The notes: generated by a model from the letters alone, not told the origin. 64,000 bases of DNA from Micromonospora sp. WMMA1947 (GCF_027497355.1 NZ_CP114909.1:248001-312000), one strand, 5' to 3'. Positions 9,129 to 17,771 are shown, numbered from the stretch's first letter. A program made the numbers and translations.

Positions 9129-9674
9129 TCAGCAGCAGCGGCGCAACAGGACGGTGGCGCGGTCCGGGTCGAACGCGGCCGCGTCGAACGCCGGGCCGGC
9201 CCACTCGCGCATCGTCACGTGTTCCGGGTGCGCCGGGTCGGCGAGCGCGGCCAGCAGGACCGCGTACCCGGCCGGACCACCCACGTCCTCCGGCGGGCAG
9301 GCCCGCTCCCCGTCCAGGCAGAGCGGATAGCGCTCGTCCGGGTCGGCGGCGCAGCAGTCCTCCACCACCAGGTCGTGCTCCCACCAGTCACCGAAGTCGT
9401 ACGTGTAGCGGAAGCGGTCGCCCTTGCCCACGAGCGCGTCCAGCCGGACGTCCAGTTCGTCGCGCAGCGCCAGTTCGCCGCCCGGGTCGGGCTCACCGTA
9501 CTGCCGGCCGTCGACGTCGAACGAGTGCAGATGGCAGTCCCGCCAGCCCATCGCGTGCTGGATCACCCGGTGCAGCCGGTCCAGGGTGTAGCCGCCGGGC
9601 ACCAGCACCCGCCGCCACACCGGCGGCCGGACGCCGGCCAGCGACACCATGAGCTGGAAGATCTGACGCGACAC
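9129..9674 (-). CDS. Plasmid pRiA4b ORF-3-like family protein
   Basis: A 181-aa protein matching the pRiA4b ORF-3 family. It has RPPVWRRVLVPGGYTLDRLHRVIQHAMGW near the N-terminus, HLHSFDVDGRQYG, then the family hallmark YTYDFGDWWEHDL and a cysteine-bearing C-terminal part (EDCCAADPDERYP, ACPPEDVGG). The biochemical role is unknown. The GTG at 9674 was chosen because GGAAGGA precedes it by nine bases; in-frame codons further upstream run into the divergent reductase gene. It was named on mobile plasmids but occurs widely in actinobacterial chromosomes, and nothing mobile flanks this copy. Confidence 0.8.
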   Translation of the reverse strand: MSRQIFQLMVSLAGVRPPVWRRVLVPGGYTLDRLHRVIQHAMGWRDCHLHSFDVDGRQYGEPDPGGELALRDELDVRLDALVGKGDRFRYTYDFGDWWEHDLVVEDCCAADPDERYPLCLDGERACPPEDVGGPAGYAVLLAALADPAHPEHVTMREWAGPAFDAAAFDPDRATVLLRRCC

Positions 9675-9824
9675 GACGTCCCATCCTTCCTGGGCATAGG
9701 CTGCCTGCATGATCTGCCGAGCCTGCCGGGAACGGCGGCACGACGACTGTCCTGGCCGGAAGTGGTGCGACTGCCAGCACCGTACCCCCGAACCCACCCC
9801 TCCGGTCACGGGTCCGGCCGGCGA

Positions 9825-10700
9825 ATGACCGTCGGAACCCCGATCGAACGGATCTGGCCCGCACCCGTTACCGGTGCGCTCACCGATCCGCAGCTCACCG
9901 CGCTCTACGCCCGGGCGGCCGGCCCGCATCTGCGGGTCAACTTCGTCGCCAGCGCCGACGGCGCGGTCACTCTGGACGGATACTCGGCCGGGCTCTCCGG
10001 CGAGCCGGACAAGCGGGTCTTCGGGCTGCTGCGGATGCTCTGCGACGGTCTCGTGGTGGCCGCCGGCACGCTGCGCCACGAGGGCTACCGGGCGGTGCGG
10101 CTGAGCCCGGAACGCCGGGCCTGGCGGCGTGAGCAGGGGCTGGCCGAGTTCCCGACGCTGGTGGTCGTGTCCGGCTCACTCGACCTCGACCCGGCGCAGG
10201 CCGCGTTCGCCGACGCCCCGGTCCGGCCGATCGTGCTCACCCACCCGGGCGCCGTACCGCCGCCGGGGTTGACCGACGTGGCCGACGTGATCCGCTGCGG
10301 CACCGACCCGGCCGATGACACGGGCCGCGCCGACGACACCGGCCGCGCCGACGGCAGCGGCCGGGCGGACGGCGCCGGGCGGACCGGTGGCACCGGGCGG
10401 GTCGATCTCGTCGCCGGCCTGGCCGAGTTGCGCCGGCGCGGGCTGAACCAGTTGCTCTGCGAGGGCGGCCCGCACCTGTTCGGCGCGCTCACCGCCGCCG
10501 ACCTGGTCGACGAGCTGTGCCTGACGGTGGCGCCGCTGCTCGCCGGCGCCGGCCCGGGGCGGATCACCGCCGGGGACGCCAGCGTCCCGCGCCACCTGCC
10601 GCTACGTCACGTGCTGGCCGCCGCCGACGGCGTGCTGATGCTCCGCTACGCCCGCGACCCCGCCGACCCGCAGCCCGCCGGCGCCGCCCCCGCCGCCTGA
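9825..10700 (+). CDS. RibD C-terminal-type pyrimidine reductase family protein
   Basis: A 291-aa reductase-domain protein related to the NADPH-dependent C-terminal half of RibD and to dihydrofolate reductase folds. LRVNFVASADGAVTLDGYSAGLSG, LRMLCDGLVVAAGTLRHEGY and LLCEGGPHLFGAL are the nucleotide and substrate segments. The deaminase half of RibD is absent. No other riboflavin gene is nearby, so the physiological substrate is open. Residues 163-192 are a low-complexity insertion of five six-residue repeats (ADDTGR type) in a loop just before the C-terminal half, almost certainly a recent expansion. The ATG at 9825 gives the usual family N-terminus. Confidence 0.82.
   Translation: MTVGTPIERIWPAPVTGALTDPQLTALYARAAGPHLRVNFVASADGAVTLDGYSAGLSGEPDKRVFGLLRMLCDGLVVAAGTLRHEGYRAVRLSPERRAWRREQGLAEFPTLVVVSGSLDLDPAQAAFADAPVRPIVLTHPGAVPPPGLTDVADVIRCGTDPADDTGRADDTGRADGSGRADGAGRTGGTGRVDLVAGLAELRRRGLNQLLCEGGPHLFGALTAADLVDELCLTVAPLLAGAGPGRITAGDASVPRHLPLRHVLAAADGVLMLRYARDPADPQPAGAAPAA
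10311..10400 (+). repeat. In-frame 18-bp tandem repeat within the reductase gene
   Basis: Five consecutive 18-bp units encode ADDTGR, ADDTGR, ADGSGR, ADGAGR and TGGTGR. The first three are close copies at DNA level (GCCGAYGRC followed by GGCCG). Unit length is a multiple of three, so copy-number change would not break the frame. Confidence 0.85.
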
Positions 10701-10788
10701 CCCGGCACCCGGCACCCGGCACCCGGCACCCGGCACCCGGCACCCGGCACCCGGCACCCGGCACCCGGCACCCGGCACCCGGCACCCG
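10701..10788. repeat. Heptanucleotide tandem repeat, 12 copies
   Basis: CCCGGCA is repeated without interruption 12 times from 10701 to 10784, then ends in CCCG. It begins directly after the TGA of the reductase gene and runs into an adjacent palindrome. Perfect identity of all copies points to recent slippage or a sequencing/assembly-sensitive tract. Confidence 0.95.
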
Positions 10789-10860
10789 CGATCTTGCACT
10801 TGGGGCCCTGATTGTGCCCGTTTTGCGCTGAACTGAGAGGGCCGGAAGTGCAAGATCGCG
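10787..10860. repeat. Palindromic element with GATCTTGCACTT arms
   Basis: CGCGATCTTGCACTT (10787-10801) and AAGTGCAAGATCGCG (10846-10860) form perfect 15-bp arms around a 44-bp centre. The arm begins with the same GATCTTG core as three other elements in this window. Confidence 0.88.
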
Positions 10861-10952
10861 TCAATTTCGGGGAGCAGCGCGGCTCGGACTGCCTGCTGTG
10901 GCCAGCTCCTCCCGTCTTGCGGGACGGCCGTTCCGTTGAGTGAGATCCGTAG

Positions 10953-11001
10953 AGATCTTGGCAGGAAAGGCCCCCATGAGGGCCGTTTCCTACCAAGATC
11001 T
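10953..11001. repeat. Palindromic element with AGATCTTGG arms
   Basis: AGATCTTGGCAGGAAA (10953-10968) pairs with TTTCCTACCAAGATCT (10986-11001), with one mismatch. The centre contains a further GGCCC...GGGCC pairing, so the whole element can fold into one long hairpin. Confidence 0.85.
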
Positions 11002-11391
11002 TCGCGGCTCTCCGGAGGCAGGACGGGAACTCCTGCTTTTCGGGACAAGCTCGGCTGGTTGGTCCGACTCGCTGCCGGGAGCGGACGGCAGTTCGCCAAG
11101 ATCTCGGGTCAGCCCGGCAACGAGAGGCTGGTCCGGCCGACCGGCGCCTCGCGAGCAGTCGTCGTCAGGGGCAGCGGCCGCCACCTGCGCCGCCGACACC
11201 CGCGCCACACGACGGGCCCGTAGCCGAAACAAGGAAAACGCACGCTCAGTGGTCGGGCGGATCCGGGTGGCTACCGTTCGGCGCACGGGTGACGTGGCGT
11301 CCGCCGCGTCGCGTGGCAACCTGTCGCATCCCTCGGGCAGGATGCACGACGTGCACCGCCAACGGTACGACCAGCCGACCGGAGACCGCCG

Positions 11392-13140
11392 ATGACCGAC
11401 GATCAGCTCGACGGGCCCGGCGAGGGTGTGGGCCGGGTGCTCGGCACCGCCGACGCCACCCCGCTCACCTTCTGGACGGCTGTGGCGCCGGGCAGCTACC
11501 TGCAACTCGACGACGTGGTGGTGACCCGCCGCGACCTGCCCGACCGTGAGCCCGTGACGATCGCCGGGGTGGTGACCCAGGTGCGCGCCCGGCACGAGGG
11601 GGCGCAGTTCGACTCCGACGTCTTCGCCATCGCCGACGGCACGCTGCCGGCGCAGGTGCAGGAGGCCGCCGAGGTCACCACCACGCGGGTCGACCCGGAG
11701 TTCTACGTGCCGCCGACGCCGGGCGCGGTGGTGCACCGGGCCGAGGGTGACGCGCGGGCGCGGGCGCTGCACTTCGACCGGATGGAGCGGCGGATCCCGA
11801 TGGGGATGGGCCGCGACGGGGTGCCGGTCTACCTCAACGCCGACTTCCTCGACGGTACCCGGGGCGCGCACGTGTCGATCTCCGGCATCTCCGGTGTCGC
11901 CACCAAGACGAGCTTCGCCACGTTCCTGCTCTACTCGGTGTTCCGCTCCGGCGTGCTGGGCGGCGACGCGGTGAACGCGAAGGCGCTGATCTTCAACGTC
12001 AAGGGCGAGGATCTGCTGTTCCTCGACCACCCGAACAGCCGGCTCGACGACCCGACCCGGGCGGCGTACGCGAAGCTGGGCCTTGATGCGGGCGCGTTCC
12101 CGGACGTGCGGGTGTACGCCCCGCCGCGGGTCGGCGACTCCTCCGGCACGCCCGATGTGAGCAGCCGGCTCACCGGCGTGGACAGCTTCTACTGGACGCT
12201 GTCCGAGTTCTGCGCCGACCGGCTCCTGCCGTACGTGTTCGCCGACGCCGACGACGAGCGCCAGCAGTACACGATGGTGGTCCACTCGGTGGCCGCGCAC
12301 CTGGCCCGCTACGCCCAGCCCGCCGACGGCGGGGTGAGCATCGACGGGGTACGGCTCGGCTCGTACGCCGATCTGGTCGACCACGTCGTCGAGCAGCTCA
12401 ACGACGACGAGACGCGCGGCGAGTGGGCGGGCAGCGCGGTCGGGCTGGGCACCGTGAACGCGTTCGCCCGCCGGTTGATCGGCAGCAAGAAGGATCTGGG
12501 CCGGCTGATCCGGGGCGACCTGGCGGCCCGGCGCCCGCACTCGATCAACACGGCGGAGAGCGCCCAGGTGACTGTGGTCGACCTGCACAACCTGCCGGAT
12601 CGCGCGCAGCGGTTCGTGGTCGGTGTGACGCTCAAGAGCGAGTTCGAGCGCAAGGAGAAGGCGGGCACCGCCAAGCCGCTGCTGTTCGTCGTGCTCGACG
12701 AGCTGAACAAGTACGCGCCGCGGGAGGGCTCGTCGCCGATCAAGGAGGTGCTGCTCGACATCGCCGAGCGGGGCCGCTCACTGGGTGTGATCCTGGTCGG
12801 CGCGCAGCAGACCGCGAGCGAGGTGGAGCGGCGGATCGTCACCAACTCGGCGATCCGGGTGGTGGGCCGGCTCGACCCGGCCGAGGCGTCCCGCCCGGAG
12901 TACGGCTTCCTGCCGCCCGCGCAGCGGCAGCGGGCGCTGCTGGCCAAGCCGGGCACGATGTTCGTCAACCAGCCGGACATCCCGGTGCCGCTCTGCCTGG
13001 AGTTCCCATTCCCGGCGTGGGCGACCCGGGTCTCGGAGGCGGGCCGCGCGCCCTCGGAGACGCTACGGTCGATCACCCAGGCCGCCGATCCGTTCGCGGT
13101 GGTCGGCTCCGGCTCCTCCGACGACGACATCCCGTTCTAG
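11392..13140 (+). CDS. HerA-like hexameric ATPase/translocase
   Basis: A 582-aa HerA/FtsK-superfamily ATPase. An N-terminal beta-barrel of HAS type (about residues 15-115, DDVVVTRRDLP, TIAGVVTQVRA) precedes the ATPase core. The P-loop reads GISGVATKT (165-173), with Thr171 where the usual Gly would be. Walker B is PLLFVVLDE (429-437). A sensor/arginine region follows (GAQQTASEVERRIVTN, RVVGRLDP). HerA translocates DNA and partners the nuclease NurA in end resection. Here it heads an operon with SbcD, SbcC and a NurA-like gene, the set found together in archaea. The ATG at 11392 follows a purine-rich GGAGACCGCCG. Whether the altered P-loop hydrolyses ATP is not evident from sequence. Confidence 0.87.
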   Translation: MTDDQLDGPGEGVGRVLGTADATPLTFWTAVAPGSYLQLDDVVVTRRDLPDREPVTIAGVVTQVRARHEGAQFDSDVFAIADGTLPAQVQEAAEVTTTRVDPEFYVPPTPGAVVHRAEGDARARALHFDRMERRIPMGMGRDGVPVYLNADFLDGTRGAHVSISGISGVATKTSFATFLLYSVFRSGVLGGDAVNAKALIFNVKGEDLLFLDHPNSRLDDPTRAAYAKLGLDAGAFPDVRVYAPPRVGDSSGTPDVSSRLTGVDSFYWTLSEFCADRLLPYVFADADDERQQYTMVVHSVAAHLARYAQPADGGVSIDGVRLGSYADLVDHVVEQLNDDETRGEWAGSAVGLGTVNAFARRLIGSKKDLGRLIRGDLAARRPHSINTAESAQVTVVDLHNLPDRAQRFVVGVTLKSEFERKEKAGTAKPLLFVVLDELNKYAPREGSSPIKEVLLDIAERGRSLGVILVGAQQTASEVERRIVTNSAIRVVGRLDPAEASRPEYGFLPPAQRQRALLAKPGTMFVNQPDIPVPLCLEFPFPAWATRVSEAGRAPSETLRSITQAADPFAVVGSGSSDDDIPF

Positions 13141-13151
13141 GCGGCACCCAC

Positions 13152-14300
13152 ATGAAGATCCTGCACACCTCCGACTGGCACGTCGGCAAGGTCCTCAAGG
13201 GGCAGTCCCGGGCCGAGGAGCACAAGCAGGTCCTCGCCCAGGTCATCGACATCGCCCAGCGTGAGCGGCCCGACCTGGTGATCGTCGCCGGTGACCTGTA
13301 CGACACCGCCGCGCCGACCCCGGAGGCGACCCGGCTGGTGACGCGGGCGCTCACCGCGTTGCGGCGTACCGGTGCCGATGTGGTGGCGATCGGCGGCAAC
13401 CACGACAACGGCGCGGCGCTGGACGCGCTGCGGCCGTGGGCCGAGGCGGCCGGGATCACGCTGCGCGGCAGCGTCCGGGAAAACCCGGACGAGCACGTCG
13501 TCGACGGCGTCACCGCAGACGGCGAGCGCTGGCGGCTGGCCGCGTTGCCGTTCCTGTCCCAGCGGTACGCGGTGCGCGCGGTGGAGATGTACACGCTCAC
13601 CCCGGCCGAGGCCAACCAGACGTACGCCGACCACCTGGGCCGGGTGCTGGACCGCCTCGCCGAGGGGTTCACCGAGCCGGACCGGGTGCACCTGGTGACC
13701 GCGCACCTCACAGTTGTCGGCGCGAGCACCGGCGGCGGCGAGCGGGACGCGCACACGGTGCTCGGGTACGCCGTACCGGCCACGGTCTTCCCGGGCAACG
13801 CGCACTACGTGGCGCTGGGTCACCTGCACCGCTCGCAGCGGGTCATCGGCCCGTGCCCGATCCGCTACAGCGGCAGCCCGCTGGCTGTCGACTTCGGCGA
13901 GCAGGAGAACGTCTGCTCGGTGACGATCGTGGAGGTGACAGCGACCACCGCCGCCCGCGTCCGGGAGGTGCCGGTGCCGGGCGCGGTGCCGCTGCGTACG
14001 GTACGCGGCACGCTCGCGCAGCTCGCCGAGATCGAGGCGCCGGAGGGCTGGCTGCGCGTCTACGTCCGGGAGCAGCCCCGGGCCGGGTTGCGCGAGGAGG
14101 TGCAGGAGCTGCTGCCCCGGGCGCTGGAGATCCGGATCGACCCGGAGATGGTGCCCGCGCCGGGCAGCGGGACCCGCACCGCCCAGCGGGCCGGGCGGTC
14201 GCCGGGCGAGTTGTTCGGCGACTACCTGGACAGCCGCGGGCACGCCGACGAGGGCGTCCGGGAACTCTTCGACGAGCTGCTCGAGGAGGTGGAGCACTGA
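13152..14300 (+). CDS. sbcD: Exonuclease subunit SbcD (Mre11 homologue)
   Basis: A 382-aa Mre11-type metallophosphoesterase. All five phosphoesterase motifs are present: TSDWHVG (Asp8, His10), AGDLYD (Asp48), GGNHDNG (Asn83, His84), TAHLTVVG and the LGHLHRS GHxH motif. The C-terminal region (about 270-382) supplies the capping and SbcC-binding parts. With SbcC it forms an ATP-dependent nuclease that opens hairpins and cleaves protein-blocked ends. It starts 11 bp after the HerA-like gene and ends in a TGATG overlap with sbcC, so the three are co-translated. Confidence 0.95.
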   Translation: MKILHTSDWHVGKVLKGQSRAEEHKQVLAQVIDIAQRERPDLVIVAGDLYDTAAPTPEATRLVTRALTALRRTGADVVAIGGNHDNGAALDALRPWAEAAGITLRGSVRENPDEHVVDGVTADGERWRLAALPFLSQRYAVRAVEMYTLTPAEANQTYADHLGRVLDRLAEGFTEPDRVHLVTAHLTVVGASTGGGERDAHTVLGYAVPATVFPGNAHYVALGHLHRSQRVIGPCPIRYSGSPLAVDFGEQENVCSVTIVEVTATTAARVREVPVPGAVPLRTVRGTLAQLAEIEAPEGWLRVYVREQPRAGLREEVQELLPRALEIRIDPEMVPAPGSGTRTAQRAGRSPGELFGDYLDSRGHADEGVRELFDELLEEVEH

Positions 14301-16774
14301 TGCGGCCGATGCGGCTGGACATGGCCGGGTTCACGGTGTTCCGCGACGAGACCACAGTCGACTTCACCGACGCCGACTTCTTCGCGCTGGTCGGGCCGAC
14401 CGGTTCGGGTAAGTCGACGGTGCTCGACGCGATCTGCTTCGCGCTCTACGGCACGGTGCCGCGCTGGGGCGGCACCCGGGGGCTGGCGAACGCGCTGGCG
14501 CCGTCGGCGACCGAGGCGCGGGTCCGGCTGGTCTTCGAGTCCGCCGGGGACCGGTACGTGGCGACCCGGGTGGTGCGCCGCGACGGGCGGGGCACGGTGA
14601 AGACCGCGAACGCCGGCCTTCAGCTCATGCCGCCGGGGTTCGACGTCACCAAGCTCGACACCGGGCTCAGCCCGGAGGATCTGGGCGAGGTGGTGGCGGG
14701 CACCCCGGCCGAGATGGAGCAGGCGGTACTGGACGCGGTGGGTCTGCCGTACGAGCAGTTCACCTCCTGCGTGGTGCTGCCGCAGGGCCAGTTCGCCGAC
14801 TTCCTGCACGCCAAGCCGGCCACCCGCCAGCAGATCCTGGTGAACCTGCTCGGGCTGGGCGTCTACGAGTCGGTGCAGAAGAAGGCGGTCGAGCGGGCCG
14901 GGCAGGCCGAGGCGAAGCTGGAGACCGTCGACAAGATGCTCGGCGGGCTCGCCGACGTCGACGACGAGAGCCTGACCGCCGCCCGGGAGCGGGTGGACGC
15001 GATGCGGGAACTGGCCGCGGGGGTCGCTGCCGCCGTACCCGAATGGGAGCGGGCCCGTGCGACGGCGGGTGAGCGGGCGGCGGCGCTGGCCGCCCTCGAC
15101 GCCGAGTTGGATGTGCTGGCCGGGGTGCGGCCGCCGGACGGCACCGCCGAGCTGGCGCGGGCGGTGGCGGCGGCCCGGGTGGCCGCCGACGAGGCGGCGG
15201 CCGCGGTCGGGCTGGCCGAGGAGCGCGAGGAGAAGCTGCGCGGGGAGCTGGCCGCCGCCGGTGACGAGAGCGCGCTGCGGCTGCACCTGAAGGCGTACGC
15301 GGACCGGGACCGGCTGACCGCGGAGGCGGCGACGGTGCGCGCGGTGGTGGACGCGGCGCGGACCGAGCACGACGCGGCGGTGGCGGCGCTGGCGGCGGCG
15401 CGGGCGGACGCGCAGCGGGCCGAGACGGAGCTGGAGTCGGCGTTCCGCGCCCACGAGGACGCGAAGGCCGCCGACCAGGCGGTGGCGCTGCGGGCACACC
15501 TGGTCGGCGGCGCGCCCTGCCCGGTGTGCGAGCAGACGGTCACCACGGTGCCGGCGGTGCCGAAGGGTTCGGCGGTGAGCCGGGCGATCGAGGCGGGCAA
15601 GGCGGCGCGCACGGCGAGCGAGGCGGCCAAGCGGGTCGTGCAGGAACGCGACACCGCCGCGCGCGACCTGGACCGGGTGCTGCTGCGCGCCCGGACCCAG
15701 CACGACCAGCTCGGTGCGCGCCTGGCCGAGCTGGACGAGCAGCTCGCGGACGCGCCGGCGCCGGAGCGGCTGCGGGAGACGCTGGCCGAGCACGCCCGGC
15801 TGCGGACCGCGCTGGAGGAGGCAGCCGGCGCGGTGCGGGCCGGCCGGGAGGCGGCCCGGCGGGCGCGGGGCGCGCTCGACGCCGCGCAGGAGCGGCTGCG
15901 CCGGGCCTGGCGTGACTTCGACGCGGTACGCGACGGGCTGGCCCGGTTCGGGCCACCGGCCGCCGACCGGGACGACGTGGCGGCGGCGTGGACGGCGCTG
16001 GCCGGCTGGGCCGGTGAACAGGCGCGGGCGCGGCGCGCGGACCGGGACGGGCTGGCCGACTCGGTGGAGGCGGCGCAGCGGGCCGCGGCCGAGGTCGCCG
16101 ACGGGATCGCGGCGCTGTTCACCGCGGCCGGGCTGGACGCCCCACAGGACGCGCCGCGCGACGTGGCGGTGGCGGTGGAGCGGGCCGAGGCGGAGTTGCG
16201 CCGCCTCGACGAGCGCCGTGAGCAGGCCGCCGAGCTGCGGGAACAGCGGGCCGGGCACGAGCGTGAGGCGCGGGTGGCGCGGGCGCTCGCCTCGCACCTG
16301 CGGGCGAACAACTTCGAGCGCTGGCTGCTCACCGAGGCGCTGGACCTGCTCGTCGACGGCGCGTCGCGGATCCTGCGGGAGCTGTCCGGCGGGCAGTACG
16401 ACCTGGTGCACGACAAGGGTGAGTTCTTCGTGGTCGACCACCACGACGCCGGGCTGCGGCGCGGGGTGCGGACACTGTCCGGCGGGGAGACGTTCCAGGC
16501 GTCGCTGGCACTCGCGCTGGCGCTGTCCGAGCAGCTCGCCGGCATGTCCACCACCGCCGCGAGCCTGGAGTCGATCGTCCTGGACGAGGGCTTCGGCACG
16601 CTGGACGCGGCGACGCTGGACACGGTCGCGGCGACGCTGGAGAACCTGGCCGCCCGGGGCGACCGGATGGTCGGCGTGGTCACCCACGTGCCCGCGCTGG
16701 CCGAGCGCATCCCGGTCCGCTTCGAGGTCCGCAAGGACGCGCGGACGGCCCGCGTGGAACGGACCGGCCTGTGA
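14300..16774 (+). CDS. sbcC: Exonuclease subunit SbcC (Rad50 homologue)
   Basis: An 824-aa SMC-like ATPase. Walker A is VGPTGSGKST (31-40). Long Ala/Glu/Arg-rich coiled coils flank a zinc hook CPVC (Cys407, Cys410). The C-terminal half carries the ABC signature LSGGETFQAS (about 725-734) and Walker B IVLDEGFGTLD (about 758-768). It is shorter than the E. coli protein (about 1050 aa) because the coiled coil is reduced, which is usual in actinobacteria. It tethers DNA ends and gates the SbcD nuclease. The ATG shares a base with the sbcD stop codon. Confidence 0.95.
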   Translation: MRPMRLDMAGFTVFRDETTVDFTDADFFALVGPTGSGKSTVLDAICFALYGTVPRWGGTRGLANALAPSATEARVRLVFESAGDRYVATRVVRRDGRGTVKTANAGLQLMPPGFDVTKLDTGLSPEDLGEVVAGTPAEMEQAVLDAVGLPYEQFTSCVVLPQGQFADFLHAKPATRQQILVNLLGLGVYESVQKKAVERAGQAEAKLETVDKMLGGLADVDDESLTAARERVDAMRELAAGVAAAVPEWERARATAGERAAALAALDAELDVLAGVRPPDGTAELARAVAAARVAADEAAAAVGLAEEREEKLRGELAAAGDESALRLHLKAYADRDRLTAEAATVRAVVDAARTEHDAAVAALAAARADAQRAETELESAFRAHEDAKAADQAVALRAHLVGGAPCPVCEQTVTTVPAVPKGSAVSRAIEAGKAARTASEAAKRVVQERDTAARDLDRVLLRARTQHDQLGARLAELDEQLADAPAPERLRETLAEHARLRTALEEAAGAVRAGREAARRARGALDAAQERLRRAWRDFDAVRDGLARFGPPAADRDDVAAAWTALAGWAGEQARARRADRDGLADSVEAAQRAAAEVADGIAALFTAAGLDAPQDAPRDVAVAVERAEAELRRLDERREQAAELREQRAGHEREARVARALASHLRANNFERWLLTEALDLLVDGASRILRELSGGQYDLVHDKGEFFVVDHHDAGLRRGVRTLSGGETFQASLALALALSEQLAGMSTTAASLESIVLDEGFGTLDAATLDTVAATLENLAARGDRMVGVVTHVPALAERIPVRFEVRKDARTARVERTGL

Positions 16775-16799
16775 CCGGCACGCTCCGGCGGAGCGCCGC

Positions 16800-17771
16800 G
16801 TGACCGGGCCGTCGCCGGCGTTCTTCGTCGACGCGTGGGATCCGTCGTACGGCGCGTCGTTCGAGGCGGCGGGCGGGTCCGGGCCGGCCGCGCCGAGCAG
16901 CGCCCAGGTCGACGCCGACGTCGAACTGCCGGCCACCGACTGGCGGGCGATCGGCCCCCGCGCGGACGTACGGGCGCCGGACGTGGTGCTGCTGGTCGAC
17001 GGGGTACGCCGGATCGACGCCAGCATCTGGACGGCCGAGGAGGACGGCGGCTCGTTCCCCGGCATCGCCGCCTCGTACGCGGCCGGGGTGGTCCGCTGCG
17101 ACCTGGACCGGGGCGCCGCCGAGATGGCCGGCGCCCGCGTGGGCCGGGGACTGTTCACGGCGAGCCCGTCGGCGCAGGACGTGGTCGCCGGGACGGTCCG
17201 CTACCCGGTGCACCGGGTCAGCGGCACCGGTGAGCTGAGCAAGCTGCCCGCTGCGGTGCAGGCGCCGCTGACCGCGCTGGAGGTGGCCGTCTCCGACGCG
17301 GTCCGCACCGACGGTGACCTGCTGGTGGTGGACGGCCCGCTGCGCAGCCGGCGCAACCTGCCGCGCACGCTCGGGTACATCAAGACGCAGCACAGCCAAT
17401 ACCTGGACGGGCGGCTCACCGCCGTGGTGACCGGGCTGGCGCCGGGCGAGCGCTGCCCGGTGTTCCGGCTGGGCACGGCGTGGGGCGGCTGGTCCTGGTA
17501 TCTGCGGCTGCCGGTGCGCGCCGGCGCGCCCTGGGCGGGCATCGTGCGCGTGGAGTGCTCGGCCGACCTGACCGTGCCGGAGGCGATCGCGCTGGCCGAC
17601 CTGTCGCTGGTGACGCTGCCCCGGTTCGCCTCCACCCCGTACAAGGATCCGCGCGCCCCGCAGAACCTGGTGCCGATCGCCGGGCTGGAACGCCGGCTGC
17701 GCGGGATGCTCGGCGACGCGCGGCTGCTGCACCGGAGGCTCACCGGCGCGGCGCGCGGGATGCGGCGCTGA
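16800..17771 (+). CDS. NurA-like nuclease
   Basis: A 323-aa protein with the architecture of NurA, the 5'-3' nuclease partner of HerA. Candidate catalytic acids are Asp67 in VVLLVDGVRR, Glu161 in ALEVAV and Asp178 in LLVVDGPL. The Glu-to-Asp spacing of 17 residues equals that of the archaeal enzyme (E114, D131 in Sulfolobus). The C-terminal Tyr appears as Tyr281 (TPYKDPRAPQNLVPI), but the His expected about nine residues later is not seen. The GTG at 16800 lies 25 bp after sbcC behind GGCGGAGCG. Context next to HerA, Mre11 and Rad50 homologues is the strongest support; sequence alone would be suggestive. Confidence 0.8.
   Translation: MTGPSPAFFVDAWDPSYGASFEAAGGSGPAAPSSAQVDADVELPATDWRAIGPRADVRAPDVVLLVDGVRRIDASIWTAEEDGGSFPGIAASYAAGVVRCDLDRGAAEMAGARVGRGLFTASPSAQDVVAGTVRYPVHRVSGTGELSKLPAAVQAPLTALEVAVSDAVRTDGDLLVVDGPLRSRRNLPRTLGYIKTQHSQYLDGRLTAVVTGLAPGERCPVFRLGTAWGGWSWYLRLPVRAGAPWAGIVRVECSADLTVPEAIALADLSLVTLPRFASTPYKDPRAPQNLVPIAGLERRLRGMLGDARLLHRRLTGAARGMRR

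Larger units (their letters stand above)
10701..11391. other. Non-coding spacer rich in repeats
   Basis: These 691 bp hold no convincing gene: open frames here are short, overlap palindromes and lack ribosome-binding sites. The stretch contains the heptamer tract, two large palindromes (10787-10860 and 10953-11001) and about 390 bp without obvious signals. The promoter of the DNA-repair operon presumably lies in its last 150 bp, where I see no strong -35/-10 pair. Confidence 0.75.

Noticed and set aside
9129..9674. Mobile element inferred from the pRiA4b ORF-3 name
   Set aside because: No transposase, terminal repeats or change in base composition around the gene.
10701..10788. CRISPR-like array or origin iterons at the heptamer tract
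   Set aside because: Seven-base direct repeats without spacers do not fit CRISPR. No replication gene or DnaA-box cluster is near.
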